DNA from: Simmondsia chinensis
Taxonomy: Eukaryota > Streptophyta > Magnoliopsida > Caryophyllales > Simmondsiaceae
Assembly: GCA_018398585.1 (NCBI GenBank)
Contig: JAGTTD010000002.1
Coordinates: 29,628,186-29,692,185 of the forward strand
DNA length: 64,000 nucleotides
Direction of reading: 5' to 3'
The notes under the pieces: generated by a model
Databases searched by the model: none
The model's input: only the letters and a program-made list of their open reading frames with translations
Told to the model about the DNA's origin: nothing
In this document: positions 1 through 12,097 of the stretch, one piece after another
Layout: every line of letters begins with the position of its first letter
Numbering within the stretch: position 1 is the stretch's first letter
Translations under genes and position numbers: made by a program

Positions 1-1362
1 TTCATGAATTCTTCACGGTAAATATTGTATTTATATAACAAATTACCTAGCCATTAACCACGAGTATTTAACACATATGAAGCCCAGCGCTAACGTCATG
101 TTGACATCAGCGAGGGCTTTTTCTTAATTTGAGGTGTAGAGCACGTGCATGCAGCAGCAACGCACTCGCAGAGCTGGCGATAGTCACACACCTACCTTCT
201 TCTTTTTTGTTTTTATTTAAACTACAATATTTATCGTATTATATATTCATCTCATGTATATATTTATTTAGAATAAAAATTTATTTATCTCACAAATAAA
301 TAATTTATCTCATGAATTCATTTTTAAATATTTTCAAACAATGCTTTAAGTTGAGGCTTGCAAAGGGAACTTTAGGACAATCTAACTCTGCTCCTGGGTC
401 AAATCTAATTATCATCTCATGATAACAATTGATTACCATTTAGTAAAACTTAATTCCACAAAATAACTTTTATTGCACTCTAAAATCAAATATATTCCCT
501 CGAGAATTTCCCAAATAATTCTTAATATGACAATTAAACCCTCTGTTAGATAAGCATGAGCAAAAAAATTACTTTAACTACTATCATTATTTTTCTCTCA
601 TCTCTCGCCGTAGTTCTCGACTTGCACTTCTCAAACAATTCAATAATACAGAAACAATTGCCATACTAATCCCAATGTCAAACATATGGAATACTTTTCC
701 AAATATTCTAGAATTTGTAAGTATATTTGCGTATCAAGTAAGAGGACATCTTTATCTAATTAGAGACTATAGATTTCAGGTAAAATAACTGTTCTCACTA
801 CATTTCATGCCATTACCCAATGCAGGTAAGATTCAAGTCGAAACACTTTGACTAATCCTTTTGGTATATTAAAGCAATGAACAATCCATGAGCGAGTTCA
901 GACTATTTTCTTGATTTAAAGTTATTGTCTTATAGAATTAATTATCTCTGATATTAATTAAAGAAACAACTGATTCAGGTAGTCCTACTCAATGTTTCAA
1001 TCTTATTGACAACACCAGTATAATACTCTTGGATCCCTATTCACCTAACCAAAATAAGTCATCAAAAGTACCATAATATAGTCTTGTAAGAAAAGTTGTC
1101 TAAACTTATCAGTGACTATATACATACTTTGGCAACATATCACTAGTTCGATCGAAGTCTATCTGTGGTTCAATATCATTGATCACTTAACCCAAACCTA
1201 ACTTGTTGTCTTGGACTATGTCCATCTCATGGAACTTTTTAGAAAACAATCACACGCACATTTGACTTCTAAAAAATAATCGGACATTAAATAAACAAAA
1301 TAATTTCATTTATCTAATATATAAAACTAAATAACTGGATTTTCAGGACACCATTTTTAACA
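1..1362 (-). mobile_element. Partial long LTR, cut by the window edge
   Basis: The stretch resembles 44580-45712 over many blocks: a repeated Ctcatgaatt motif, the ggacaatcta/ggacaattta block, the catctcatgata block and the terminal ttcaggacacc. Both copies end in AACA. The larger copy has a TATA-like TATAAATAGAGG on the minus strand, and this one has TATATAAATAC on the minus strand near position 30, so I read the LTR on the minus strand with its 5' end at 1362. It has no coding sequence. Whether it is a solo LTR or one end of a larger element cannot be told because the left part lies outside the window. Confidence 0.6.
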
Positions 1363-1740
1363 TCCGAACACCTTACTCTCCCGAACTATGCTGCTCTCCC
1401 TAACACCATACTCTCCCGAAGTATCCTACTCTCCCCAACACCCTACTCGCCCGAAGTATCTTACTCTCTCCACAACACCCTACTCTTTCGAAGTATCTTA
1501 ATCTCCCCCAACATCCTATTCTCTCCAAGTATCCAACTCTCCCCCCTAACATACTCTTCCCAAGTATCCTACTCTCCTCTACTACCTTACTCTCCTACTA
1601 ATAGCCAACTCTTGTACCAACTATCCTAATATTACTCAACTCTCCCTCTCTAATAACCAACTCTCCCCCATTAGGCAACTTTCCCTAACCTATTGGCCAA
1701 CTCTGTCCAAATCTCCAAGAGCTACTAGCCAACTATAGAA
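1363..1740. repeat. CT-rich degenerate minisatellite
   Basis: A block about 36 bp long built from TACTCTCCCGAAGTATC and CTACTCTCCCCAACACC is repeated about nine times with growing divergence to the right. One strand is almost pure pyrimidine. It directly abuts the end of the LTR at 1362. 1741-1924 shows nothing recognisable. Confidence 0.75.
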
Positions 1741-1924
1741 GACCTTCTACTCATACCGAGCTAAGTATTCCACATAAGCTAAGTATCTCATTAGGCTTAC
1801 TATTCATTATTTACTATTTAACTGTGACTCTTACTGACTTAAGCATCGGAGAGGCTTCCCATGAACCAACCCACGGGACCCTCTGACCGCTTTGCTCGTT
1901 TTATAGGAAACACTGGGTAACTTT

Positions 1925-2097
1925 TGTAAGAGAGTATTAGTGAAGCATATCCAATAGGGTTGCTGAGCTATCATTATATAGAGGAATGTGCTGTAAAAAT
2001 TACATAAGTATCCTTAGCTACGTTGGCCCTAAACTAGAGATGAGTACATAAGTACATAAGTACAATATATCATCAAATCTAGGAGAGTGTACTAACA
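1925..2097 (-). repeat. 3' LTR of the copia element
   Basis: Begins TGTAAGAGAG and ends CTAACA on the plus strand. It matches 7367-7537 throughout with scattered substitutions. The left flank ACTTT is the target duplication. Confidence 0.92.
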
Positions 2098-2112
2098 CGC
2101 CCTTATATCTGT

Positions 2113-4079
2113 ATGAGGGGGACCAACATGCATATTGGCTTTATGGAAGCGAAAACAATCTGTGGTCAATCCTCTGGTACAGATGTCAGCAACTTGTTTG
2201 GTGGTAGGAGTAAATCGAGTCTGGATGTCACCCGTAATTACCTTTTCACGAACATAATGGAAGTCCTCATTGACATGTTTACTTCGATCGTTAGAGATAG
2301 GGTTGGCGGCAAGGTATGTGTCAGAGACATTATCACAGTTGATCTAAAGTGGTCCAGAATGACGAAGGCCTAAGTCATGCATGATATAGCGAATCTAGTT
2401 ACATTCAGCAACTACCTTAGCCACTTCTCGGTACTTAGACTCTATGGCGGACTTGGCTACGATCGGTTGCATTTTGGCATGCCACGAAATGAGGTTCAGT
2501 TCAAGGAACTGTGCAAATTCAATGGTGGAGCGACATGTATCAGAACACCTACCCCAATCAGCATCAACATAAGCGGTGATGGTTGTGCAAGAACCCGCTA
2601 TGAGGGTGAGGCCATGGTCAAGCGAGTGCTTGAGTTACCAAAGAATATGCTTCACATTCTACCAATGATAAGTCCTTGGAGCATGCATAAATTGAGACAT
2701 GCGGTAAAAAGGATAACATATATCAGGATGAGTCATGGTAAGGTACTGAAGGGCACCCACCGCACTCTGATATTTGGTTGGATCTGCAAGTAAATCACCA
2801 TCATTCAGAGATGGCTGAACTTGGGCAGGGAGGGGGGGGGTCTGTACAGGTTTGGCCTCAAGCATGTCATGCATGCCAAAATGGTATAGAGTATATTAAT
2901 GTCGGGTAAGAAAAAGGCCATATCAAGTGTGCTTGTCCTCAATACCAAGAAAGTAGTGAAGTGGACCAAGGTCTTTCATAGCAAACTGTGTAGGGAGTGA
3001 GTCAGTGGGACGTTGTAAAAGTGAGGGTTAGAGCCTGTAAGTATGATGTCATCAACATATAATAAGAGGCAAACAATGTTAGTAGAAGAGCGATGGACAC
3101 AAAGAGAAGGATCGCCCTTACTACAATGGAATCCAATACCATAAAGGAACAAACTAAGCCCATTAAACCAAGCCTGAGCGGCCTATTTGAGTCCATATGA
3201 GGCCTTATGTAGGCGGAACATATGAGTAGGAAACATAGGATGGACAAACTATTGAGGTTGCCTCATGTACACCTCTTCATTTAATTTCCCATGTAAAAAG
3301 ACATTTTTAACATCCCGTTGGTGAGTGGAGGTGGTAGGTTTTACAACCGGGCTAAAAGTTTCAAAGTAGTTAAGGCCTTCACACTAGGTGAAGCCTTGAG
3401 CAACTAGCTGAGCTTTGAAATGATCAACAGAGCCATCAGGCTTATACTTGACCTTGCACTTCTAGGTGCTCCCTACAAAATTTTGAAAAGAAGATGAAGG
3501 GATGAGTTCCCAAGTCTTGTTTTGAATTAAAGCATTCAGCCATGGCCTCTTGCCACTAAGGGTTTTTGACAGCCTGAGAAAAGTAAGTAGGTTCCTATAC
3601 CACAATAACATATCTAAGAGAATGAATGTGCTTGGACTCATGTATGTATTAAGACAAGTGCACATGGGATGAACATTTAAGACAGTAATCAAGCTTGGAT
3701 GTGGGGATGGGGGATTGCCACCCATAGTGGGTGAAACAGTGGGGGACGAGCAATCCATAGGACTGCCCGATACTATAGAGGAAATCAAGTGAGTTCCCCC
3801 TATGTCTGCAAGGGAGGACACGTGTGCCAAACAATTCGCAATACTAGAAGCAATCGGGACCATGACCGCGGGTGTTGCCGAGTGAATGTTTACAATAGAC
3901 AGTGGGAGGGAAGGAGAAAGGTCAGAACCAGCCACCAATGGCAGGGTGGAAGTGACTGGACCACAAGAGTGAGACAAAGGCATAATATGTAATGGAACCT
4001 CAATAAGACTCGGACAAGACTGTACCGTGGAACTTGGCATAAGATCAGGGTACCGGAAAAGATGTTTAACAAAATGCAC
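2113..4079 (-). pseudogene. Copia reverse transcriptase-RNase H region
   Basis: Minus-strand translation gives copia RT and RNase H in pieces. Near 4079-3462 there is the linker and RT start, including the hallmark NKTWELIP. At about 3040-3060 the active site reads LYVDDIIL. 2874-2659 holds the RT end with YQSAVGALQYLTMTHPDI. 2380-2113 holds the RNase H end, with CDNVSDTYLAANP, a KHV..DFHYVRE block and QVADICTRGL. These are in different frames with several stops, so this is a pseudogene. The plus-strand ORFs here are shadows. RT copies element RNA to DNA and RNase H removes the RNA strand in the virus-like particle. Confidence 0.9.
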
Positions 4080-4132
4080 ATGACAACTAATATGTATGGA
4101 GCGAGGGGCTAATTTATGAGCCGTATGGGGTG

Positions 4133-4841
4133 GATAATGTGCCCATCAACTTTCTTGACATTATTGAGATAATATTATCTTATTTGTATTTTAAAATAAA
4201 GATATCTAAAACACTAATTAATAGGGACCGTAATACGACCCGAATTTATTGGATATCTTTCCAACTTGATTTACTTACAATTAGAGGTGATAATCTGGTC
4301 ATTTGGATCGGGTTCTGGTGAACCAATTTGGGTTTGGGTCATTTCGGGTTTATAATAAACTCGGGTTCGGTCAGGCTCGGATCGAACCATTTAGGCTCAA
4401 GTCAATTTTGGGTTTTACTTATTCTTGGGTTGGGTCTAGGTCAAATTATTTCAGGCTCGGGTCAATTTCATATTGAGTGGTCTTGGGTTCAGGTCAATCT
4501 TGGGTCAAGTTGTGCAAGTTTCTAATCATCACAATCCTATTATTCAGTAGCTTGATGGTATGAATCAGTTACAAAAGTTTAAATTCTACCAAATAATTTA
4601 TATTTTTACCAATATATTTATATTACAAATATAGATGCTCAATAATATGTTATGAAGTTCAATTGTACTTCTGACAAGTAATAATTCTCATTGAATTTTA
4701 AGAAGTTGGGTAAATTTAGCTTTTAGGTTGGGTTGGGTTTGGGTTCAAGTTAGCTTGGGTTGGGTTAGTTCAGGCTAATAGTGGGTAAGGTTGGATCTAA
4801 GCAACGATAGAACGAACCACATACCCTATGAAAACACAGGG
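4133..4841. repeat. Foreign insert in the copia element with degenerate GGGTT-rich repeats
   Basis: The copia similarity stops here and resumes on the other side. A 38-bp stretch is present at both edges (4095-4132 and 4842-4879, about 90% alike), coding HTAHKLAPRS on the minus strand. The insert holds a cluster of degenerate GGGTTTGGGTC / TCGGGTTCGG / TTGGGTTGGG words at 4320-4510 and 4720-4800. No ORF or clear terminal inverted repeat is visible, and its class is unknown. Confidence 0.65.
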
Positions 4842-5600
4842 TATGGAGCGAGGAGCTAATTTATGAGCTGTATGCGGTGTAATGTTAGGATAACATGCAT
4901 GCCCAAAGATACCAAAAGAAGTGTAGTCAGGCGCATGATGAAAATGTTTTTCAAAGAGAGATTTTGTAAATTTGGTGTTTATGAACAGTTTATGATAAAG
5001 CAAGTTGTACATGCAACATCTGCCAAAAATTTAGGTGGTAAACGAGCTTGAAAAAGTAGCATCTGTACCATTTCACTTAAATGTTGATGCTTGCGTTCTG
5101 TCACTCCATTTTGATGTGGAGTATCGGGATAGAAAAGACAAAATGGATTCCATGAGTTCGTCAAAGAGCACCCATACACCAATTATCGAACTCACAGACA
5201 CCATCGCTTTCGAAGCATTTAATTTTAACATCAAATTGATTTTAAGCAAAGATTTTGAAATTAGAAAATAAAGAGTACACTTCATCTTTCCTACGCATTA
5301 GATACAGCTAAGTAAATCGAGAAAAATCATCAATAAAAATAACACAATGCTAAAATTCAGAGTTAGACGCAAGTTGGGATTGCCAAACATCAGAATGTAT
5401 TAACTATAAAGGTGTAGTAGTAGTATGTAAAACACATTAAAATGGTAATCTACGAGATTTTCCTAAACAACAAACATTGCAATGTTTAATAGAATTGACA
5501 CTAGGACTAGAAGAGAGTAAACAATGTGGCTTTAAAATGTCTAAAAGTGAATTTCCTAAATGTCCTAAACACATGTGCCATAGTTCAGCAAGTACCATCT
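4797..5600 (-). pseudogene. Copia integrase region
   Basis: Minus-strand reading gives YPDTPHQNGVTERKHQHL (about 5130-5075; family consensus TPQQNGVAERKNRHL) followed by the C-terminal integrase sequence FGIFGHACYPNITPHTAHKL and CVFIGY just before the insert. Upstream, 5600-5285 carries poor matches to the GAG-pre-integrase and integrase core. The catalytic core is broken by frame changes. In an intact copia element this enzyme joins the cDNA to the chromosome. Confidence 0.85.
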
Positions 5601-5945
5601 ACACAAATAGTCTAGTTGAATGTGGTGAAAACCCATAAAGTGGTCCATTACTATGTATCCTGAGGAGAGGCATTCTCGTGACCTTGTCCTTGACCCAAAA
5701 AGAAGAAGAATCAAATTCAACAAGACAGTTATTATCACAACATAGCTATTTAATAGAAAACAAATTATATGTAAGACCAAGGACTAAAAAAAACCTTAGA
5801 CAACGACTAATTATGCAGCTTAGTATGAATAGTAGATGACCCAACGTAAGTTACAGGTAAGGGGGAACCATTGCCAACTTGAATAGATTTTGAACTAGTA
5901 TGAGAATTCACATTTCTCAAAATACCTGAGTTGGAAGTCATATGA

Positions 5946-7088
5946 TTAGATGCTCCTGAATCCGAGTACAGCAGAATCAGAGACTAACATGGCAGAGAGG
6001 GAGTGGGAGAGGTTGGTTTGTACATAATGATGAGTGCAATGGGATGTAGCATGACCTACAAAATAACAAATCTGGCAAAATAGAGGCCCAGACCCGAGTA
6101 TACCAACCTGTGACTGGCGAGGTGACTTAATTGTGATTCTTACCAAAGATTGGAAACGCGAGGAGTATCCCCCATGACCAACTAAATCAGACACTCGGGT
6201 GTGGATGGCCACCTGAGTAGTGTGGCTGACCGCAGCCCCTGCTGTCACGTCCAGGATTGCCATTGCGATTGAAGTTGCATCCTCATCCCTTACGACCACG
6301 CCACTACTACCACGACCACCACCCATAGAATGCGAGTGTAGGGTGGAAGCAGCACGGCCGTGAGCTTATTTAAGATGAGATCGAGTCTGGGAACGTGCAA
6401 GTGTGGCTTCTTCATCTAAATGTGAGGTCTTGAGTTGTTCAAAAGAGAGATTGCGTGAGAAGTTGCGGGTGAAAGTATTGGACGGTCCATATTCCAGTGG
6501 TAGGCCAAAGAGAGCATATGAATTCCCTATTAGAGACTGGTGAGTCAATAGTTGCAAGGTTATCGGCTATGGTTTTTAGTTCCGTGAGGTATTCAGTCAT
6601 GGTTTTATTATCTTTATGTAATGTGACAAGTTATAATCTAAGATCAAATTCTTTAGCGAGAGATTGGTCACAAAAGCATTTAACTAAGGCATCCCTCATT
6701 GCTTGAGAAGTAGGATGATGAATGACATCATTGAGAACCAAGCAAGTGAGAGAGGCGGATAGACATGCCCGAATTCTTTGATCTGTACATGTCTAAGTAA
6801 GGTAATCTGGATTGGGAATTAAAATACTAGTAGGTGTTGGTATTTGAGGGGGAGGACATGGAAGGGATCCATCTACAAATCCCATAACATGATTAGCACG
6901 AAGCACCGTAAAAACTTGTTCATGCCACGTAGTATAGTCTGTTGGGTTTCAAGTTTAGCGGTGACTAAACTAGTGATTGAATGACTAGAAAGGGAGGTTG
7001 ATTGAGGAAAGGGGCATGGTATACCCGGTGTCCCAATTAGGGAAGGGTGCAGTTGGAAAGAGACAGGGGAAAGAGGATAGCCAGACAT
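5946..7088 (-). pseudogene. Copia gag (capsid/nucleocapsid) remnant
   Basis: The first part (7088-6873) contains SLVTAKLETQQTILRGM, an eroded form of the copia gag start (SLVTxKLxxxNYxxWR). 6557-6366 has the middle, with FSRNLSFEQLKTSHLDEE. 6326-5946 has the nucleocapsid zinc knuckle CQICYFVGHATSHC, an intact C-X2-C-X4-H-X4-C. Stops and frame changes separate the three, so no single capsid protein remains. Confidence 0.85.
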
Positions 7089-7350
7089 TGAATTTGAAAC
7101 CCAAGGAAAGAAGAATAATTTTCAATACCCGAGCAAACAGACAAGGATCCAATTAAACTTGAGTTGAGGGAAGATCAAGGGAGGGAATGACTGAAGAAAG
7201 AAGGGGAGGGATTAGATACCATACCAATGGAGAAAGAACCAAGTTGTGGAGAGGGGAGAGCTGGCGACCATACCACCGTGGCCTTGAGGGTAGGACGCTG
7301 GTTGGGGGCGGGAATTTTGGGGCTAAGAGAGAAAAGGGGATTAGGGTTAG

Positions 7351-7366
7351 GTATGCTCTAATACCA
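7351..7366 (-). promoter_or_regulatory. Primer binding site of the copia element
   Basis: On the minus strand the base run just inside the 5' LTR reads TGGTATTAGAGC, one mismatch from the TGGTATCAGAGC site that pairs with initiator methionine tRNA in many plant LTR elements. It fixes the orientation of the element. Confidence 0.85.
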
Positions 7367-7537
7367 TGTGAGAGAGTATTAGTAAAACATACTCAATAAA
7401 GTTGCTGAGCCGTCATTATATAAATGAATAAACTGTAGAAATTACATAAGTAACATTAGGTACATTGAGCCTAGACTAGAAATAAGTACATAAAAAAATA
7501 AGTACAATATAATCAAATCTAGGAGAGTATACTAATA
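7367..7537 (-). repeat. 5' LTR of the copia element
   Basis: Matches 1925-2097. It starts TGTGAGAGAG and ends CTAATA, so the terminal CA has mutated to TA. It is followed directly by the second ACTTT target copy. Confidence 0.9.
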
Positions 7538-7640
7538 ACTTTTCAGCAAGAGTTTGAGTTCATCTCTCATTTTAACGAATTTCTCTCGATATTTTTTACA
7601 TATTAATTTAAAAAATTAAATTAACCAAGGAATAAAAAAA

Positions 7641-8160
7641 GGGAAATCGTACAAAATAGACCCCCAACCCCAACTTTAATCTTTTTCCAACCCCTCTTTC
7701 ATAAAACTAACCTTTTTTGGACCATTTTGCCCGTTTCATTTAATTCCCTCCCGTTCATTTCTCTCTCTTCTCCGCAATACCCCTCATTTAATGCAAAAGG
7801 ATTACTTTTTTACTTTTTGTCAGTTAGGTTGCTTTTCATTCTCTCTCTCTTCTCTTCCCACCCATTCATTCTCTCACTCCTTTCACTGTGTTAACCATTT
7901 GTCTTCCTTTTCTCATCTCTCATTCTCTCTTCTTTCTTCTTCTTCTTCTTCTTTTATTTTCGAATTCCCAAGCTCCATTCTCAACGTCCTGTGTGATTCC
8001 TTGTCCTACTTAGGCCCTTGGGTAGTTGTTTGTGGTGGCTTTGGAAGAAAAAGAAGGCTTTGTAAGAACGGGTTTGAAGCATTGAGGCATGGCGAAAGGT
8101 TCAACGTTGAGTCATTACAGATTTCACGGTTTTCAGATCAGACATTGAAGGTAAAATGAT
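7641..8160 (+). repeat. Left unique inverted arm of the MULE
   Basis: About 0.5 kb, matching the reverse complement of 18060-18550. It contains a 122-codon open frame whose partner in the right arm is 136 codons. Both end GPWVVVCGGFG...FSDQTLKVK. The open frame is low-complexity (Ser/Phe/Leu rich from CT repeats). I treat it as arm sequence, not a gene. Confidence 0.85.
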
Positions 8161-9280
8161 CATTTCATGCATTGGTCGTTAATGGATCTTTATCATATGG
8201 TGTTGGTGTGTTTTAAGTCAATTATGGTGTATGATCAATCATACACTGTATATGATTGGTGTAAATGGTGTATTACCATGGTATGTTGGTGTGTATTAAG
8301 TCATTAATGGTGTATGACCAATCATACACCGTGTATGATTGGTTTAAATCGTGTATTATCATGCTATGTTGGTGTGTATTAAGTCATTAATGGTGTATAA
8401 TCAATCATACACCATGTATGATTGGTTAAATTGGTGTATTATCATGATATGTTGGTGTGTATTAAGTTATAAATGATGTATGATCAATCATACACCATGT
8501 ATGATTAGTTAAATTGGTGTATTATCATGGTATGTTGGTTTGTATTAAGTCATTAATGGTGTATGATCAATCATAAACCGTGTATGATTGGTTTAAATGG
8601 TATATTATCATGGTATGTTAGTGTGTATTAAGTCATTAATGGCGTATGATCAATCATATACCGTGTATGATTGGTTTAAATAGTGTATTATCATGGTATG
8701 TTGGTGTGTATTAAGTCATTAATGGTGTATGATCAATCATACATCGTGTATGATCGGTTTAAATGGTGTATTATTATGGTATGTTGGTGTGTATTAAGTC
8801 ATTAATGGTGTATGAATAATCATACACAGTGTATGATTAGTTTAAATGGTGTAATATCATTTTGTATTGGTGTGTTTAAAATCATTAATTGTGTATGATC
8901 AATCATACACCGTGTATGATTGGTTTAAACGGTGTATTATCAGGGTATGTTGGTGTGTATTAAGTCATTAATGGCGTATGATCAATCATACACTATGTAT
9001 GATTTGTTAAATTGGTGTATTATCATGGTATGTTGGTGTGTATTAAGTCATTAATGGTGTATAATCAATCATACACCGTGTATGATTGGTTTAAATGGTG
9101 TATTATCATGGTATGTTGGTGTGTTTCAAGTCATTAATGGTGTATGATCAATCATACACTGTGTATGATTGGTATAAATGGTGTATTATCATGGTATGTT
9201 GGTGTATATTAAGTCATTAATGGTGTATGATCAATCATACACCGTGTATGATTGGTTTAAATGGTATATTATCATGGTAT
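8161..9280 (+). repeat. 83-bp palindromic minisatellite, left array (part 1)
   Basis: About 13 units of 83 bp. Each unit contains GGTATGTTGGTGTGTATTAA, a TCATTAATGG spacer and the palindrome CAATCATACAC-N-GTGTATGATTG. The palindrome is kept better than the rest of the unit. The array is interrupted at 9280 by the CACTA element and resumes at 14729. Confidence 0.95.
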
Positions 9281-9715
9281 CGCTACAAGAGTCGCGAACA
9301 TCTACGATAAAATGTTTACGACGGAGTAAAATTCCGTCGTAAATAATGTTTTATTTACGACGGAATATTACTCCGTCGTAAAAGATATGATCTGCTACAA
9401 CGGTTTTAAAATACTGTCGTAGATACGTCTCACCTTCCGTTGTAAATGACTTTGAAAATTTCATGAATGTTTTGGCGCCTTTTTCTAGTGCCTTTTAACA
9501 TCTATTTACAACCAACATTTTACGACAAAAAAATATTCCGTCGTAAAAAGATACTACTTATGACGAACATTTTCTAACAGTGAAATATTTTGTCGTAAAA
9601 AGATACTATTTATCACGAACATCGTACGATGAAAAAAATCCGTCAGAAAAAGATACTATTTAAGACAAAATATTTTACGACGGAAAAAAATTCCATTGTA
9701 AAAGGATACTATTTA
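9281..9715 (+). repeat. Left subterminal repeats of the CACTA element
   Basis: About ten copies of a TTTACGACGGAA/TTCCGTCGTAAA word, in both orientations and progressively degraded to the right. In this superfamily such repeats bind the TNPA-like protein. Confidence 0.85.
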
Positions 9716-10084
9716 CAAAAGACTAAATTTCTTTTAGGGTATAATTTTCTTTTGTTGGTAAAACTTATGATAATAACTTAGCTTGAACTAAAAGACTATA
9801 CATTATAAATTATTAATGAACTAAATTTATACAATTAAAAGTAAAGTAATAAATTATTGTAATGAGAAGTAAAGTAATAAATTATTTGAAACTTTTGGTT
9901 TAAATAACTCTTTTTGGTATATGTAATACTAAATACAAAAATTTTATTTTCCTTCTAATTTTTTACTTTCCCTCCAATAACTCTTTTTATTTTCCAAATT
10001 AAAAGCTCTAACTTTTACCCAAATAAAAAACTAATGTCAAAAAAAAATAAAATAAAATAAAATAGAAGACCCTAACTTTTACCC

Positions 10085-10245
10085 ACTCCCCCTCTCTGCT
10101 TTCCCTTTTTCACAGTCATCTCCCTCGCCCATCTCGCTTCCCGCTCTCAGCCCAGCCGCAACTCTCTCGCACTTGTCTCTTCCCACTCCGCTGACGCTCG
10201 GACTCGAAAATTCGTCGCCCCTCGGCTCTGAATCCGGACCTCAGG
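10085..10245 (+). other. Probable 5' leader exon of the CACTA transposase transcript
   Basis: A GC-rich, C-rich island (CCCTCGCCCATCTCGC, CTGACGCTCGGACTCG) in AT-rich surroundings ends GACCTCAG|GTAGTA, a fair splice donor, and lies upstream of the transposase ORF. The transcript itself is not seen, so this is an inference. Confidence 0.4.
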
Positions 10246-10867
10246 TAGTAGATTGTGGAATGATTTGAGAGTTTTAGCATAATGTAATTTAGTATATGCT
10301 TTATTTTAGTTTTTATACATATTTTGTTTAGAACATGTGAAATTTTGGAGAAAGTGGAATGATTTGAAAGTTTGGGCAGTATGTAATTTGGTATATGTTT
10401 TATTTCTTGTGCGAAATTCTTTGATTTTTTTAGTATGACCTTTTCAAGGTTTTTGGATGGGTAGTTTTGTTGGCATACCAGGTTTTGAGATTGATATTCT
10501 TATTTGTGCTTTTCTATTTTCAATTTTTATTCTTGTTTTTGGCATCTGTTCAAAGAATCTGAAACCCTAGATGGTAAATGCATCAAAATTGAGGGTTACG
10601 ATTTCAATCAAGGTGTAAATTATTCGACTCTACTTAAATCCTTCATTTCTACTAGATTTCAAGCTTCAAATCTGGGAGACACTCTATTAAAAAAAAAAAA
10701 AAAATTTGGGAGACGCCATTCAAGTTGTCAATCAAATGGCTTGTTGCATGTTACTCTTTTACTCCACATCTTTTTGTTGATTTATCAGTGTTTTTAAGAT
10801 AAAAATTTTTTGTACATAATGTAGCATACTTTGTTTAATCCTTTTAGGATGAGATTCATTATGTTTT

Positions 10868-12097
10868 ATGTATCTAGGTACCTATTATTTGATCATAATG
10901 ACTCCTAGTAAGCATTGGATGATGAGACTTGTTGATGATCACCTTAGCGACGAATATGAGAAAGGTGTTAAAGAATTTGTCAGTTTTGCATATAGACGCT
11001 TAGGACGGGAAACAAAGGTGATCAAATGCCCATGTGTGAAATGTAAGACCACAAATAATTATTCTGGTAATACTGTTGAAGAACATCTTATCGTGTATGG
11101 GATACTTACTGGTTATAAATTTTGGTATCACCATGGGGAATTGTCTGGGGAGTCTCAATCAGAGTTAGATTTAGAATTTTTTGATGAAAATGACGAGGGT
11201 TTAAATGAATTTCAAAGCGATGGTGAGGAGTTAGAGCAAGTGCAAAGTGATGATGAGATTGATGACATGATAGTGCATATGTTCCCTTCTTTTCATGGTG
11301 CTCGTGAAAGCAGTAGGATCTTTGACAGTGATGTGCCTGTAGAAGAACCTAATGATGATGCGAAGAAGTTCTATAGGCTATTGAGGGACCTCGAACAACA
11401 TACATACCAAGGTTGTAAGTGCTCAAAGTTGAATGCACTTATAAAATTGCTTCATATCAAGTCCCTTGGTAGGTGGAGCAATGGGTCATTTACTATGTTG
11501 CTGGAATTCCTTAAGACTAAATTGTTGCCGAGTGATTCAGCCTTGGCAGATTCTTATTATGAGGCAAAGAAAGTGATTAAAGACCTAGGGCTCTCTTATA
11601 ACAAAATTGATGCGTGTAGCAATGATTGTACGTTGTTTTGGAAGGGGGATGAAACACTTGATTCTTGTAAGGTGTGTGGTGCTTCCAGGTGAAAGGATGA
11701 CGAGCGTAGTGGGGAGACTAAGAGAAAAATAAATGGTAAGAGGATACCATCGAAAATCTTGCGGTATTTTCCACTGAAGCCGAGGCTTCAACGTTTATTC
11801 ATGTCCTCCAAGACAGCATTTGATATGCGGTGGCATGATGAAAACCGTATAAAAGATGGAATCATGAGGCATCCAGCTGATTCAAAGGCATGGAAGCATT
11901 TTGACGAACTTTATGGAGACTTTTCCTCGAAGCCTCGTAATGTTAGACTTGGTTTAATAAGCGATGGTTTCCAACCGTTTTCTCATTCTACAACACCACA
12001 TCGCATTTGGCCGGTCATTCTTGTTCCATACAACTTTTCCCCTTGGATGTGTATGAAACAATCTAACTATATTTTATCAATGACAGTAGTATATTAG
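10868..12097 (+). pseudogene. CACTA TNP2-type transposase, N-terminal part, one nonsense codon then truncated
   Basis: One continuous frame (410 codons) is broken by a single TGA at 11690. The likely start is the ATG at about 10898 (MTPSKHWMM). Residues following it match the plant transposase-associated domain: a zinc-ligand-like CPCVKCKTTN, EEHLIVYGI and WYHHGE. An acidic linker follows, then TNP2 sequence with NDCTLFWKGD and CKVCGASR. The usual family text is CPVCGxSRW, so TGA probably replaces a Trp TGG. The same frame resumes with RLFMSSKTAFDMRWH, RHPADSKAW, PRNVRLGLISDGF and NFSPWMCMKQSNYILSM, then stops. The catalytic remainder of TNP2 is missing. The protein would cut and join CACTA ends; this copy cannot. 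Confidence 0.93.

Larger units (their letters stand above)
1925..7537 (-). mobile_element. Ty1-copia LTR retrotransposon, full length but decayed
   Basis: Two LTRs of about 172 bp (1925-2097 and 7367-7537) flank a 5.27-kb interior and are bordered by a perfect 5-bp target duplication ACTTT at 1920-1924 and 7538-7542. All coding similarity is on the minus strand in copia order: gag with a zinc knuckle, integrase, reverse transcriptase, RNase H. The reading frame is broken many times, so it cannot make its own proteins. A 0.7-kb foreign segment (4133-4841) lies at the integrase/RT linker. Order of domains (integrase before RT) and the iMet-type primer site place it in Ty1-copia, not Ty3-gypsy. 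Confidence 0.93.

Noticed and set aside
2113..2793. Plus-strand ORFs of 86 and 138 codons
   Set aside because: They are antisense shadows of copia RNase H and RT, which give clear family motifs on the minus strand.
4320..4520. Interstitial telomere repeat (GGGTTT-rich)
   Set aside because: The words are irregular and do not follow the plant TTTAGGG register.
7791..8159. 122-codon open frame, with a 136-codon counterpart at 18061-18471, as a conserved gene
   Set aside because: The similarity is explained by the two lying in the inverted arms of one transposon. Most of the frame is translated CT-rich low-complexity sequence and no family was recognised.
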